Below are positions 49,061 through 62,013 of a DNA stretch of 64,000 nucleotides, piece by piece (the stretch's first letter is position 1; every line of letters starts with the position of its first letter). The DNA lies in assembly GCA_017311185.1 (NCBI GenBank), contig JAESUZ010004921.1, forward strand, positions 1,054,001-1,118,000, read 5' to 3'. The stretch is from Proteles cristata cristata. Its lineage: Eukaryota > Chordata > Mammalia > Carnivora > Hyaenidae. The position numbers were made by a program, and so were the translations under genes. Under the pieces are notes generated by a model. That model saw only the letters and a program-made list of their open reading frames with translations, was not told the DNA's origin and searched no databases.

Positions 49061-52000
49061 TGAATCCCATCTAAAATTTTATTGTGTTGGTGTTGTTGTT
49101 TTGGGGTTGTTTTTTTTCCCCCCAGGGTTTTGTTTTGCTTTGGATTTGTGGGTGGGGTAGGTTTTTGTTTTGTCTGTTTCAAGGTGAAGCTCCTATTTTC
49201 AATTGGGGAATAGAATATACTCACATTCTTTGTCAAAATATCTGAATTTTTCATTGTATTTCGTAATGCTTTCTTGGTTGTCACATCTTATTTTCTATAT
49301 TTTAGATTCCCCCAGAGTACCATTGAATCAAGTTTAATTAGGTTATCACAGAAAGTACAAATAAGGAAGTGAGGAAGTGAGAAAGTGAGACTGGGAATAT
49401 GTGTTGTTGTTTTAGGCACTAAGAGTCACATGGATGCAGGTGGGAGTAGTGTCAGCAACTGAAGATCAATCTTACTGAAAACCCTCTGAGGAATATTTAC
49501 AGCGATTGTTCCACTGAAAGATAGGGAAGCAGAAGACTTTACCTGCCCTCACTGGATGCCAGTCATTTCTGAGGGTGTTAAATTCCTGGCACTCTTGAGC
49601 TATCTTAGGAGCGGGCTGAGAAAGTTTCTGTAGTTCCAGAGAAAATCCTTGAGCAAAGGTGGAAAAGGGTGAGATACAAGGGTATCTGTGGTGGAAAGCT
49701 GTCAGCCTGTGTGTGGACACTGTCCACTGCAGACATGGTGAACCCAGCAGTAGGCCAAGAAGATATGGGACACAAACCGTATCTGTTGAACAGTTAGGGA
49801 GGGGTCCCCTCATTTTACACTACTTAAGTAAAACAGGCACAAATCATCTATAATTCTACAAATATATACCATTGATATTTTTAGACACTTCACTGAATGC
49901 ATTTCTAATCATCATCAACAATAAAACATGCACTTTGGAATTACCAGAATATAACTGAATACAAACAGGAATGTATTTGAACTCTGACCCCCTTGCTCTC
50001 TACTGCTATACCTCCCTTTTTTGCAGGGGAATGAGAATATAACCTGGAATTTTAAAGTACTTACTATTAGTATTATTTTATAAACTGCCTTCCATAATTA
50101 TTTGTAGTATGTGAACTATGTTAAATAACCCTAATTGTAATAATTCACTCTAATTCATTATTCTTCATTTTCATTTAGTGTTTAGGTTGGTAACAATGTG
50201 TCTACAAACACTAAAAAGAAATGGCTTATGTGTTTTATAAATGTTCTTATATTGCATATATACATAAATGACACCTTAATTATGTATTCTTAATCACTGT
50301 TTACAACACTATTCCTTCAATTCTTTATATTATTTGTTACCTCTCACATTTCAATTGGTATTAGAACAAATCTGCAAATCTCTCTTCTTTTCCTTGGTTG
50401 CTTTCTTTTTCTGATGAATATTAGGATGAATTTTAAAAATTAAAAAAATGGAAATCTACATATTTCAGCAAAGTAGTTTGAAGTGTAAGTACCTTTTTCA
50501 CAAATCAATACTGTTTGCCATAGGATGAGCTACTTTAAAATTCAGGGTCAGAGTTTTTATGTATATATATTTGTGTATTCATTTTACAATTTTAATTTGA
50601 CTTGTTCTCCAGAAAAAAATAATCCAGAATAATACTCTTTTGGACCTTTGTTATCTATCTCTTCCCCATCTCTTCAGTCTCTTTATTCCTTTCCTTCCTT
50701 AAACAAGGCTCTCTAAAAACTTCTTAGCCTTTTTCCACATGTAACTTGTCTGATTTTCTGATCTTTGTTTCTATTTCAGTCCTTCATTCTGCTATTGTAG
50801 TTTTGTCTGGGTCTGAGTTCCATCAGAGTCCACATGTCTTTGAATTATATAAGAGCACAATATAAATTTCTTTACAAGTATTCTTTCCAGTATTCTTTTT
50901 CCTCAAACTATGGTCTTCCTCCACCTCAGACATTATATCTGTCTTTTTTATATAAAGGATTTCTTTCAGTATTTTTTTAAGTTTTGTTTATAATAATTGA
51001 AAAGAAGGTACACTATTGACCAATAGTTGCAAAGATGTATTTTACTTTGATTTTTGTAGTGTTTTCTTAGAAGCTATTAAAAACTCTTCAGATCTCAGAC
51101 TAAAACCTAATTTCACATTATATTACCTCTTTTGTGATCTAATTGCCTAGTTTAAAGCCATGAGAGTCATGTTGTCATTTGTGAATTTCCTGTGCAACGG
51201 GATAACTTTTAAATTATTTTTCTTTGGTCTACTGTCCATTTTCCACATGGTGAAACTTCCTCCTTTCTAAGAATCCTGTTCTTCAACTCTGACTCCTTCC
51301 ATCTCTGGAAATACCCTGCAATCATTGTTCAAAACAGGCATTCTTGTTCTTGTTTCTCCTGAGTAACTGGATTGTGAATTTGATTGATCTTTATTAGTAA
51401 AGAATTTGTAACTGATTTCTCTCCTATCCCACAGCCTGCCTTCAACTACAGTCTTAACAGACAAGAGAAATATTAATTTCTTTCCTGATCATCTTTAATT
51501 CTTGCAATCCTATTGTACTTTCTCTAGAAAAGGTTTGTAAGGAATTCCACATTACCTTCATTTAACATTGTTCCCCATCCTTGATGTTTCTGACATATGG
51601 ATGGCATCTTCCCATATTTTCCATCAAAAATGCTGTATTTTCCTTCTGCTTTTATATTCTTTTGTTCATTTGATAGTGATTTGGAAAAGAGTGAAGATTT
51701 ATATAGTGATGCTCAAGTTGCTTCTCTTCCATGATTCCTGTCTACTCCATATTTTAGATGTCACCACGCAGATGTCTCCTTAGGTCTCCATCTGCTTCCC
51801 ATAGAAAGTCATTTTTGGATATTTGCTTTTTCTGTGTCTTCAGGGAAATGTTCTTTTTCTCTTTTGTTACCATATGGGTATTTTTTTTCCTTTTTTAGGC
51901 TCTGTCCCCACCCTTTTGAATGAGCAAAATCTGTGCCAGCCCATAGTTTCATGACAACAGTGTGGGTGAAATGTCATTGGTCCACTTTACTCTCCCATGG

Positions 52001-52689
52001 GAGACATTCTGATGGCTTCCCCTTCTCACTTCTCATCAGAACATCAAGTTGCCTTTCAGAGCATCTAGTGAAATTTGTGATACCTAACAAACATTCATCA
52101 GCTTTAGTTTCACAGAACTAAAATTGTATATTTTCTTGCTCAGAGTTGCAGTTTTCTCTAAACTAGAGAGTAAGATGCAGTTGGCCCCATCTCTCAGCAG
52201 CATATAGCATGAAGACCTTTCCTGGCACACAATCCCAGCTCTCTTCATCCCATCCCTGTTTCTAGCTTCTCCAAATGTGACTAAGCACCCAAATATGCCA
52301 CAGGTTTTCACCTATTCCATCTCTATTGGTTTTTGTTCAGCAAGGTTAGCCTCAGAATGGATATAGGAAGAGATAAGCTGCTGGTGGTAATAGACTAGAA
52401 ACCTTCTAGTTAGTTTCCACTGAATTAAAAGTTTGCCTAATTTATTATTAGGTTATGGTTTCTTGGGATTTTCATTTTTTTCAGACCTCAGAACATAGCG
52501 ATGAAACACCACGGTTTCCCTGTTTTCAAGAGATCATTGGATTTACTTTATATAGCCTCTACCATTTTTGTTTACTTATGTACTTTATCAACAGTCAGAG
52601 ATAATTTTATCAATCACATCTAATCTGCTCTATGCAACCCAGAAGAACTCACTTACTGTTACGTCCATTTACCTATTTAGCCCTTTTTT
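49061..52689. other. Non-genic, mostly unique sequence
   Basis: 3.6 kb with no repeat I can name with confidence. The 113-codon minus frame at 49472-49813 and frames at 51933-52121 and 52084-52311 have no recognisable domain. A short tandem 'ggaagtga' (about three units) lies near 49364-49392. Confidence 0.5.
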
Positions 52690-53130
52690 CACTCACCTGA
52701 AAATTAAGTAACTAACACTTACTCATTAGTATGGTGTGTTCTGGGTGTATTAGGACAAATAATGTATTGTTATTTCTTTAAGAGATTTGGTCTAGTAGGA
52801 GGAAAGGACCTGGATATAAGTAAGTGGCAATGTCTTGTATGGATATTAGGATAAAATAATTATACTGTGTTGTCAGAAGAAAAAAGTGGTCACTTCTTCC
52901 AGGTAGGATTCAGAAGAGAGAGTCAATACTTGAACTAAGTTTAAAAAGAGAAGTACATGCTAAAAAGAAGACATTGTGGGGGTAATTGTGGTCAGATTCA
53001 GAAAGGATAATTGGTGTAGAAAGAACATGTCCTGCACGAAACAGTTTGGTATACTAGAAGAACTAAGAACTTGGTACTGCTGGATTATAAAATGTGAGAC
53101 AAAGCCAGCCATTTTTAAGGCTGAAAAGTG
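52690..53130 (-). mobile_element. L2 LINE 3' region, antisense
   Basis: The plus strand resembles the reverse complement of L2: 'atttggtctagtaggagg', 'aacttgaactaagtttaa' and 'gaaagaacatgtcctgca'. Very diverged. Confidence 0.55.
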
Positions 53131-53306
53131 GCCCATTAAAAATCTGAAACTATAAATGTAGTCCAATATAAAGTTACTAGAGTCCATATCTAGTACTAGA
53201 GTTTACTGCCTCTTCTCCAAAAATTGGTCTGTTATAATAATTTCTACCTCCATTTTTATAATTTTTCTAGTCAGAAAATATTTGCTATAAAAATATTAAG
53301 AAATTG

Positions 53307-53518
53307 GGGCACCTGGGTGGCTCTGTTGGTTGAGCGTCCAACTTTGGTTCTGGTCATGATCTCACAGTTCATGGGTTTGAGCCCCGCGTGGGGCTCTGTG
53401 CTGATAGCCAGCTCAGAGCCTGGAGCCTGCTCCAGATTCTGTGTCTCCCTCTCTCTCTGACCCTCCCCTGCTCACACGGTCTATCTCTCTCATAAATTAA
53501 TAAAACATTTTAAAAAAT
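53307..53518 (+). mobile_element. CAN SINE, young-type body
   Basis: Head 'gggcacctgggtggctct', 'gggtttgagccccgcgtg', then 'gctgatagccagctcaga', a one-base variant of the longer body shared by the young set. Tail 'ataaattaataaaacatt'. The TSD is imperfect ('atattaagaa' before, 'tatttaagaa' after). Confidence 0.93.
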
Positions 53519-53528
53519 GTATTTAAGA

Positions 53529-54339
53529 AGCATTTTAAATATGCCTAGTGTCTCATTTTAGTTTAATGACTAAAACTTTTTTTACATTTTTCTTCTCATC
53601 ATCCCAAAATCTGGAAATATTAAAATGATTTCTTGAAGTACAATAGGTCACAAATATTTAACCCAAATATATAGTTATATATATTCTAGATATAAAATAG
53701 TGCAGATCACAATTTTTCCCTGCAATGAGAGACAAATGTTATGCATCAGCTGAAGTAGCAAAGCACAAATGTATGGCATAAGGCACACAGCTGAGAAAAT
53801 TAAAAGTGCTTACACTGAGAGGAGGTCATAACCCAGTGAGCATAGCCAGAACTTGGAGTGTTCATTCCATTACTAGAATGTCAACCAAGAGAATGGCAAG
53901 AGAGTGTATTATACATCAGAAGTATTTACAATGTCAGGGAGATGTAGGTTGACAATGAAGAGTGAAAGGGTAAAAAAAAAAAAAATTACCATAAAAATGC
54001 TAAGAATAAAACCTAAAGAAAAAAATGACAACAGCTATCTGCAAGAGACCAGTAGTATGAAAGGTGAGAGTGACAATGAAAAACTAAGTCAACACTTTGT
54101 ACACTCTCAATTGCTCTCATATTCAAAGGGGATTTCCAACTCTCCCATATTTTTCTGGGGTGAGTATAAGTAGTAGTGACAAACAATATCAGAGCATTCC
54201 TAAATTATGTAGAAGACAACTTTACGACTCATAAAGCAAAATATCCTGAAATTAAGACTGTATTATATCTCTTACATGCCAGGAACATAGTATTCAGGCT
54301 AGTATCCATAGGAGGCTGTAATTGAGAAGCCTTTAACAA
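53529..54339. other. Non-genic unique sequence
   Basis: No recognised gene or repeat. The 89-codon plus frame at 53904-54173 is lysine-rich because of an A13 run and shows no domain. Confidence 0.5.
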
Positions 54340-56005
54340 AAGTCTCATGGAATACTCTTGCTGAGTATCTACAAGAGCCAGGTGCCATCTTAAGCATTTG
54401 GAATACATAATAACCATAATAAATAAAGACTACCCAAATGGAACTTAATGTTTAGTTGGTATAGGCAGAAAATGAACAAGTAAAATAATTAAGTAAATTA
54501 TATATTAACAGTGATAAGTGCTACATAAAAAAATAGAAGTGGAATAGTTTGGTGGAGATAGGTAGAATGTCAGGGTAGAGGCAGAAGTAGCTTTCAGTAT
54601 TAGATAGGCTTGTCAGAGTATGCTTTACTAGTAACACTGGACTTGAGTAAGTATTAGAAGGATGTGATGGAGTTAACCAAGTGTATATGGAGAATGTGGG
54701 ACTGAGTATCAGTGGCATTAAAGCCACAAAATGCCATGACTGAAACAGCAGAGAAGCGAATGTTGAAATACAGAAGAGGAGGAGGACAGAGGGCAAAGAA
54801 AAAGGTGAGTGAGTCGTAGAATATTTAGTGTCTTGTCAGCCATTTTAAGAATTTTAGCTTTACTTTGAATGAAAATGGAGAGAAAGTACAGAATTTTGAG
54901 GAGGAAATGAATGATGCATCTTAGGTTTTTAAAGGATTAGGTGGCTTTGTGTTTATAAGATATAGGTACAAATTTTGAAGCAAGGAGACTAGTCAGTCAG
55001 AAGGCTATTGCAGTAACTATCCGTGAATGGATGGTGGTTCAGCCAGAAAGTAGCTATAGAGTCTGTATTTGGATTCTAGATAGAATCTGAAGGTTGAGTC
55101 AACACAATTTCTGGTATTTGGGAATCTGAGAAAAAGCAATTAGTTAAGATGACTACACCTTTTTGAACAGAGTGACAGGAAGGATGGAGCAGCCATCACA
55201 TGAAAGTTCAAACGGGCGTATGATATATGCAGATTTTGAGAGAATTATTAGATACTCCAGTGGAGATGTTAAACATGCAGTTAGATACAATAGTCTGGAT
55301 TTTGAGACATTCTAAGTAGGATATATAAATTTGGGCATATCTGTAAGTAGTTAGTAATGAGACAAGATTAGATCATTAATAGAATGATTGTCCATAAAGA
55401 AGGGACGAGGACCAAGGATTGAACTCTGAGATACTTGAATATTAAAGGAGCATAAAGGAGAAACCAGGAGGGGCACCTGGGTGACTCAGTTCTTCAAGCA
55501 TCTGACTCTTGATTTTGGCTCAGGTCAGGATTCCTGAATTCAAGTCTTACTTTGGGCTCCATGCTGATAGTATGGAACCTGGTTTGGGTATTCTCTCTCT
55601 CTCCCTCTCTCTCTCTCTGCCCCTCCCGTGATCCTCTCTCTCTTTCAAAATAAATAAACGTAAAGAAGAAAGAAGGAAAGGAGACTATGGGTTAGAAACT
55701 AGTAAGAGAAAAAAAAAGTGTGGCATCCTAGAACATAAGTGAAGAAATGTGCAGAGCAGGTAAAAGCTGCTGATAGTGTAAGTAACACGGGGCTGAAAAT
55801 TGGCCATTAGATTTAAATATGTAGATATCACCTTTTGCCTTTACTCAGTTATTTCCATGGAGTGACAGAGATGAAAATTTGGTTAGAGTGAGTTAAGACA
55901 GACAATTTGAAAAAAGGAAGTATAGACAACTCATTCAAGAATTTTGATCCAAATAAAAGCAATAAAATGTGGTGGTTGTTGACAGAATGGAGTTTTCTCC
56001 ACCTT
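54340..56005 (-). mobile_element. L2 LINE, antisense, from 3'UTR into the reverse-transcriptase region
   Basis: Read on the minus strand, this runs backwards from the L2 3' end ('gtgataagtgctacataa' near 54510, 'aggctattgcagtaacta' near 54999) into ORF2. The stretch around 55310-55345 ('gatatataaatttgggca') is the complement of the segment that in L2 encodes the Y-A-D-D polymerase site. The part near 55750-55930 ('attggccattagatttaa', 'tagacaactcattcaaga') corresponds to sequence around the AAFDTV region. All frames are destroyed by mutation. A SINE splits it at 55470. At about 1.5 kb it is one of the longer L2 relics one would expect to see. Confidence 0.7.
55470..55668 (+). mobile_element. 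CAN SINE, diverged, nested in L2
   Basis: Head 'ggggcacctgggtgactc', 'gctcaggtcaggattcct', CT-rich body, tail 'aaaataaataaacgtaaa'. Several head and B-box substitutions; no clear TSD. Confidence 0.9.
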
Positions 56006-56040
56006 ACTATTAGAGCAAAATAATTATATGTTGCATCAGT

Positions 56041-56700
56041 CAAGATTCAACGAGGGAGGCAAACCCACTAAAAGTATTATAGAGTAAGTAATTTTAGGAA
56101 TATGATTTTTATGATAGCTTATTTTATATGTCAGCTTGATTAGACTAAGGGACACCCAGATAGCTGCTAAAACATTATCTCTGGGTATGCCTGTAGGAAC
56201 ATTTCCAGAAAAGATTAGCATCTGAATGAGTAAACTAAGTAAAGACTGCCCCCACCAATGCAGTCAGGAATCAACTGAATTAAACAAAGAAGCAGACGAA
56301 GAGTAAATTTGCTCTCTCTGCTTGAGTTAGAACATCACTCTTCTCCTGATCTGAGATATCAGTGCTCCTGGTTCTAAACTCATACTGAATTATAGCACTG
56401 ACTTATCTGGCTCTCCAGCTTGCACACAAGTTCCATAATCATGTGAGCCAATTCCCATCACTTATATATAAATGTATATTGTGTGTATGGTTCTAAATAG
56501 AACCAACCATATGTGTGTTTGTGTGTGTACACACACACCTATACTTATACCCATGTCCACCTCCACACACACTTACATCCACTTATCTAGCACATATTAG
56601 TAAGGATTTTCCAGACACACATAACCAATTTTACATATAGTATATGTTTTGTGTAGAATATGTATATTATATATATGTTCTATTTTTTTGTAGAACTCTA
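56041..56700. mobile_element. Ancient mammalian interspersed repeat, family unnamed
   Basis: 'gtcagcttgattagacta', 'cccagatagctgctaaaa', 'gattagcatctgaatgag' and 'ctccagcttgcacacaag' in order match a widespread mammalian repeat that I recognise but cannot assign to a family. A GT/AC simple-repeat palindrome is embedded near 56510-56545. No coding capacity. Confidence 0.6.
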
Positions 56701-57236
56701 ACTGATACAACTGTACACTTTTATGGGAGAAGCTGAGAAAGTAAGTGACCAAAAACCCAAAAGAGAGTTGGAGTTATATACTAACCAGTCTTCCTAAAGT
56801 GCGGAGTTGGTTGGATAATCCAAGTTTGAGAAGAAATCTGGAAAGCCAAGGACGTCATGGTGTCAGAGTGAGACCATAATGAAGGGCTAATGGCAAGACT
56901 ATGAAATTTATCCTTTGTATCTGGTACTGGGACTGGAATTACTATTGGTCAATAGGTCTGAGAGCCAGGAAGAAGAGCCAAGGGCACAGGGTGGAAAGCT
57001 GGAATCTGTCAGAACTTCTACATCTGTTTCACACCACAAGAGAGAACAGAGAAAATCTAGAACCTACTAGTGCCTATGTGCCTATCTCAGTACTTAAGAA
57101 AACAAAATGAAGAATTTTATTTCCTGACTATATACGCTTGACATCTGGTTTATGACTTACTCATCTGTTTAAGTTCTAGCCCTTATGTCCATTATTTTAT
57201 GATCTGGTTGATCAAACCCAAATTAGACCAAACTAG
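56701..57236. other. Non-genic sequence
   Basis: No gene recognised. It may be a continuation of the preceding ancient repeat. Confidence 0.45.
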
Positions 57237-57256
57237 ATGAAACTCCACACATTTTT

Positions 57257-57452
57257 TTTTCTAGGAGAGAGAGAGAGAGACAGCATGAGCAGGGGAGGGC
57301 CAGAGAGAGGGGGAGTCACAGACTGAAACAGGCTCCAGGCTCTGAGCTGGCAGTCAGCACAGAGCCTGACGCGGGGCTCAAACCCATGAACCGTGAGATC
57401 ATGACCTGAGCGAAAGTCGGACACTTAACCGACTAAGCCACCCAGGCACCCC
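57257..57452 (-). mobile_element. CAN SINE, young subfamily, 20-bp TSD
   Basis: Antisense, close to consensus with the 'gagctggcagtcagcac' variant, reversed B box slightly changed ('ggggctcaaacccatgaa'), head 'gccacccaggcacccc'. The TSD at 57237-57256 and 57453-57472 has a single mismatch. The A-rich tail is very short, only about ten T here. Confidence 0.95.
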
Positions 57453-57472
57453 ATGAAACTCCATACATTTTT

Positions 57473-59459
57473 AAAAGAGGAGTTGCAAAATAATACATTC
57501 TTAAAGAGGACAAGCATTGCCAATAGTAAAATATAATGCAGAGGTAAAAATAGAAAAAAAAAAAGAATGTGGACTTTTAAGATCTTGTTTTGATACACTT
57601 GAAATAATAAGAGCAAAATCATTGTTTTACTTAAGCAGTACAAGAGAAAACAATATTGAAAAATAATCAGAACTCTTGCTCTCAAATCCATAAATTTAAG
57701 ACAATAAAAATATATATGGCATTAAGGGGAAGTATGGACTTTTCAAAACTCTAGTATCCTTTCTATAGAAAGGAGTTAAATGGCATTCTAGGACATCCTC
57801 TGAATATTACCCTAACTTTTACTATAAGAATGTAATGCCATATTTTGTAATTTGCGGGGCTGAGGGGAATGAACTTAAATAGGACAAAGACAATTCAAAG
57901 AAAATCATCTTCACGACAAAGCAGCCAATTCTGCTTTGTGATCTAAACACATTTAAAAAAATTGCTCCAGGTTTTTGCTTCCCATGTGATTTACACAGAA
58001 AATAAGTGGGCACTGTTTTCTGCACTGCTTTATCCCATGAATCATAATTTACACTTTCCATCAGTGTTCAATTCCCATTTTCACTCTATATAGAAAGTTT
58101 CCACCTTGCTGATCATTTACTTCAGAATGAAAGAGATACAGCAAGTCCTTATCCCCCAGTCAGAACATAGAAACAAAGATACATGGATTCTTTTTTATAT
58201 TATTCTTATATACAAACTGTACTTAAGCAAAATTCACAATATAGTTTACCTGTGTTAATGTCCATGGGACATGAAGATAAAGTTATAATAGGGATTTCCA
58301 CATGATCAAAGTTATTTGAAGCAAAAGATAGATCTTTGGATGAAAATTACAAAACATAGCAACACTGTTTAGTTCACCATGGCCCCTGACAAACTAGAGT
58401 TATCCTATCACAAATACAGTGTTTAACTTATCAAATAGCATGAACTCAGCTGCACCTGATATTAAAGAAGGTACATTTATAGGCCTTTAAATTATTTTTT
58501 TGAGAGAAAAATAGATTTTGCTTCCCTGAACATCTGTCTTTGTGAGCAAACTCAAAATGTTCCAAGATAATTGATAATAGAAGGAACAATATGTAGCAAA
58601 ACTCACATACAAAGAACATAGTCCAAACTGTATCCCATTAGTTTTCACTAATCACATCTCCCATGAAATCTTTTATCAGGGCTACTAACAAGTACAAAAT
58701 GGTCAACCTCAGTTTCACCTTCATTCCTTTCTCAAAGTAGTTTTTTTCCTTCCTCCAGACACTCTAATGAGCATTGAAATGGTGCAAAGGTAGATATCAA
58801 GAAGTAAGAACCGAAGAGGTAATGGCCTGTATAACCTGAAAACTACAGAATAAGTTCCTGGGTAATTGAGTGTTGGTGGGTCTTGGCAAAAAGAGTGCCA
58901 GTGGTTATAATTCATTTAGACTTAAAAGAAACTCTCCTTCCAATATCAAAGCATAATAAAGGACTGAGTGCAAAATTTGTTGCCAATTTATGATTATAGC
59001 ATTCAGTGATCCATACAAGGACTAATGTTGTCCCATCATGAGTACAAGAGAAGGGCAAGTAATGGGTACAAAGAACTGTCCTAAAGTCAAGTTTACAGGA
59101 CACAAGCAATTACAACCTGATTTTAGAGATACACACCCAAAACACTTTTGTCTTTTTCTTTATGATGATGAATCAATTCAATAAATTGTTTCCTATTAAT
59201 GAAGGCACTGTGCTTTGGGGGTGCAAAGATATACTTCTGCCCTTGTGATTTTTTTAAAAAGGGATATAACCATGTACTTAAGTAACTTCAGTAAAGAGGA
59301 TGCTGAAGAAGTTCAGAAGAGTGAGCCATTAATACAGAAAAACCCTTTACTATATATATACTTGCAGTATTGCTTGAAGGTCTAAATAGCATGACATAGG
59401 TTAGAGTTTTTGTATAAAGCAGGAAAAGGACCATAAAGGGAAAAATTATCAATCCATTC
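57473..59459. other. Non-genic, mostly unique sequence
   Basis: No recognised gene or repeat. Minus frames at 57425-57691, 57822-58061, 58721-58915 and 58912-59109 have no known domain. Confidence 0.5.
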
Positions 59460-59660
59460 TTTTAAAAATAATTTTAGTTATAAACCTACTGTGTACCAAG
59501 GATTCTGGCAGATGTGAGGATTCAAACAGAACAAAATATCACTCTGATATCAATGCAGTCATTGTGTAATGGAAAATGAGACAAGTGGATACATACACCA
59601 TTATATAAATGATTACAAATACTGAAGCACATCTCTTCTGTTTTATTTAAATGTTCTACA
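59460..59660 (-). mobile_element. L2 LINE 3' end, antisense
   Basis: 'cctactgtgtaccaagga', 'ttctggcagatgtgagga', 'cagtcattgtgtaatgga' follow the reverse complement of the L2 3' tail. Confidence 0.65.
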
Positions 59661-60549
59661 TTGATTGATAGAGAGAATTCTCTCTTTTGTAAGTCGATAG
59701 AGAAGTAAATTTATAGCAATTCATATATTTCCCAAGTATCTTGTGCTGCAAAGTCTCGGGAATTTCTCTGTTGGTGCTTACACTTAGCCCATAGTACACA
59801 GGAAAGAGACTATATGGTCAATGGTGCACAGATGTAGCTGTAGGTCAGAGCTGTTCAGGGAACTTTAAAAAAATGATAGATTCCTGACCCCTGCCACAGT
59901 TACTCTGTGAGCCACTTTGCAAACCTCTAGCCGAGGCCATGTGGAACACCTCAATTTTGACAGAAGCTAAGAGCTGCTACTCAAAGAAGGAATGCTTTGT
60001 GGATTAGAGAGGGTCAGGAATCACAAAGAAAGATGTATGTATCATCACACATCATCACCTAAATTCTCTCACTCAACTCTCTCCCCACTGCTTCCGGTAC
60101 ACTTTCTGTGTTGCTTACACTTCCTTCTCTTCTCCTCCTGTGGGGGATCTCAGAGCCATACTTGATTTAGAATGAAACAAGATGGTAGTCCAAGTTAACA
60201 TTCTATCTAAACACTAAGAAATCTCCCCCAGGGAAAATATTGACTACAGGAACTCATTGAGAAGGAGAAAAATATGAGAAATTATATCATGACTTCTAAC
60301 TTCATTTGGAGAATCATGGACCTATTAAGCATGAACGAGAGAAAACTGATCAATCGATTGATTAAGGGGGAAAATAATTCAGCAATGTGATCCATGAGTT
60401 CCAGATTTACAAATTCAGTAATTAAACAAACATTCTGAGCATGTTTCTATGCTGAATTAAGTATTATTCAACATTAGAAAAATAGGAAGGGCAAAATCTC
60501 AATGCTAGCATGATGTTAATCCCTCCATATTTGATTTAATTTTCATTCT
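59661..60549. other. Non-genic unique sequence
   Basis: No gene recognised. 59845-59935 has a weak resemblance to an old hAT MITE end, too weak to call. Confidence 0.5.
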
Positions 60550-61207
60550 TTCATTAAACAAGTAATGAATAAGTATTGATTTTGTGTCATGTTTTGTACA
60601 GGGGATAAAGTATTGAATAATGCAGGCCTAGTCCTTATTTTTTTGGATAATATTTGCCAGTGAGGGAGAAGACAAATATGGCAACTACAACATGATATAA
60701 CAAAGTAGAGAATGCTGTGGACGATCACTGCAAGAACACAGAAAGCCAACTTCATGCACACTGCAAAATAAACAAACAACAAATGCTCCAGGAAAAGTTC
60801 CTGCAAAGTGTTGGGGGCAAGGTAATATGATACATTTGGGAAACTGACAAATATTTCGTAGCTATTGTGGAGGATGGAGAGAAATATAAATTAGAAGGGC
60901 CAGATTTTAACTTCTGATGTCATACTAAGAAATTGGATTGTACCTTAATAAGAAGCACCAGAAGGTTTTAACCATGAAGAGAATAAATCAAGTTTGTCTT
61001 CCAGTATGTTCACCGAGGCTTCCAAGTTGAGAACAGATTGGACAGAGTCAAGACTATGGGATACTCCAGTTATAGGGCTAATTAAGTAATCCAGGGGAGG
61101 AGTGATGAAGAATATGGCTTAGAGTAATAAATAGGAAGATAGAACAAAGTGGCTGAAACTGAGAAATGCTCAAGAGATTTTTTTTAAAAACGTAGGTTCT
61201 TGGTGAA

Positions 61208-61264
<57 letters not shown>

Positions 61265-61650
61265 TGGTTTAGATTCAAGCATAAGAGGAGGAAGAGGTTG
61301 AAGAAAATATTTTGGACATGTTGAGGTTTCACAGACCAGGCAGACATCCAAATCAGGAATAAAATAAGCAGTGGGATGTGTGGGTCTTGACTCAAGTTCA
61401 GGAGAGAAAACAAGGTGCTGATACAGGGTTGGGAAGTAATGATCCACAAACCATAACTGAAGCCATGAGAGTGAACAATTGTCCAATTTTAGTCTGTAAA
61501 GAATGTAGGCTAGAACAAAAGCCAACAAAGGAAGAGGATCCTCAAAAGTACTTAGGAGGAGTAGCTAGACAGTAAGATAGACAGAAAATTCCAAAGGATG
61601 GTCTAAGGGAAACCATGGACAGTTTATCAACAAGGATGAAGAGAGTGCTC
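60550..61650 (-). mobile_element. L2 LINE, antisense, containing a (TG) microsatellite
   Basis: The plus strand carries reverse-complement L2 text: 'tttgtacaggggataaag' near 60592, 'cagattttaacttctgat', 'attaagtaatccagggga' near 61080, and 'ttttggacatgttgaggt' near 61309. Diverged. The TG repeat at 61210 arose within it. Confidence 0.65.
61210..61263. repeat. (TG)27 microsatellite
   Basis: 54 bp of uninterrupted TG dinucleotide repeat on the plus strand. Perfect tracts of this length are normally length-polymorphic. The antisense frames with long His/Thr runs (61078-61449, 61184-61528) are artefacts of it. Confidence 0.97.
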
Positions 61651-62013
61651 AATATGTATTGTATTCTATTGAATGCTCAAATGAAAAGACTGAGGAGTAT
61701 CGATTTGCTTAGCATAACACTCTCTCCCCTCTTCTGATACCCTGGAACGCATACCTATGTATTCTCTAATCAGAAATTTCTTTTGTTTTTGTTTTATTTC
61801 AAGTAGATTTTTTGCATAGTAGTAGAGGCTTTACTTTCTCTCATTTTGAAACTGGGTTTTTAGTAAAGCTGATTTTAAAAAGAGCAGTCATACAAAGAAA
61901 TGGAAAAACATTCCATGCTCATGGATACGAAGAATAAATATAGTTAAGATGTCATTACTACCCAAAGCAATCTACACATTCAATGCAATTCCAATCAAAA
62001 TTGCACCAGCATA

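Noticed and set aside
49472..49813. 113-codon minus-strand frame, considered as a retroviral or retrogene fragment
   Set aside because: No recognisable motif, LTR, primer-binding site or poly(A)-tail/TSD structure was found.
61078..61528. Two minus frames of 114-123 codons with His/Thr runs
   Set aside because: They are created by the (TG)27 microsatellite; repeats without stops extend chance frames.
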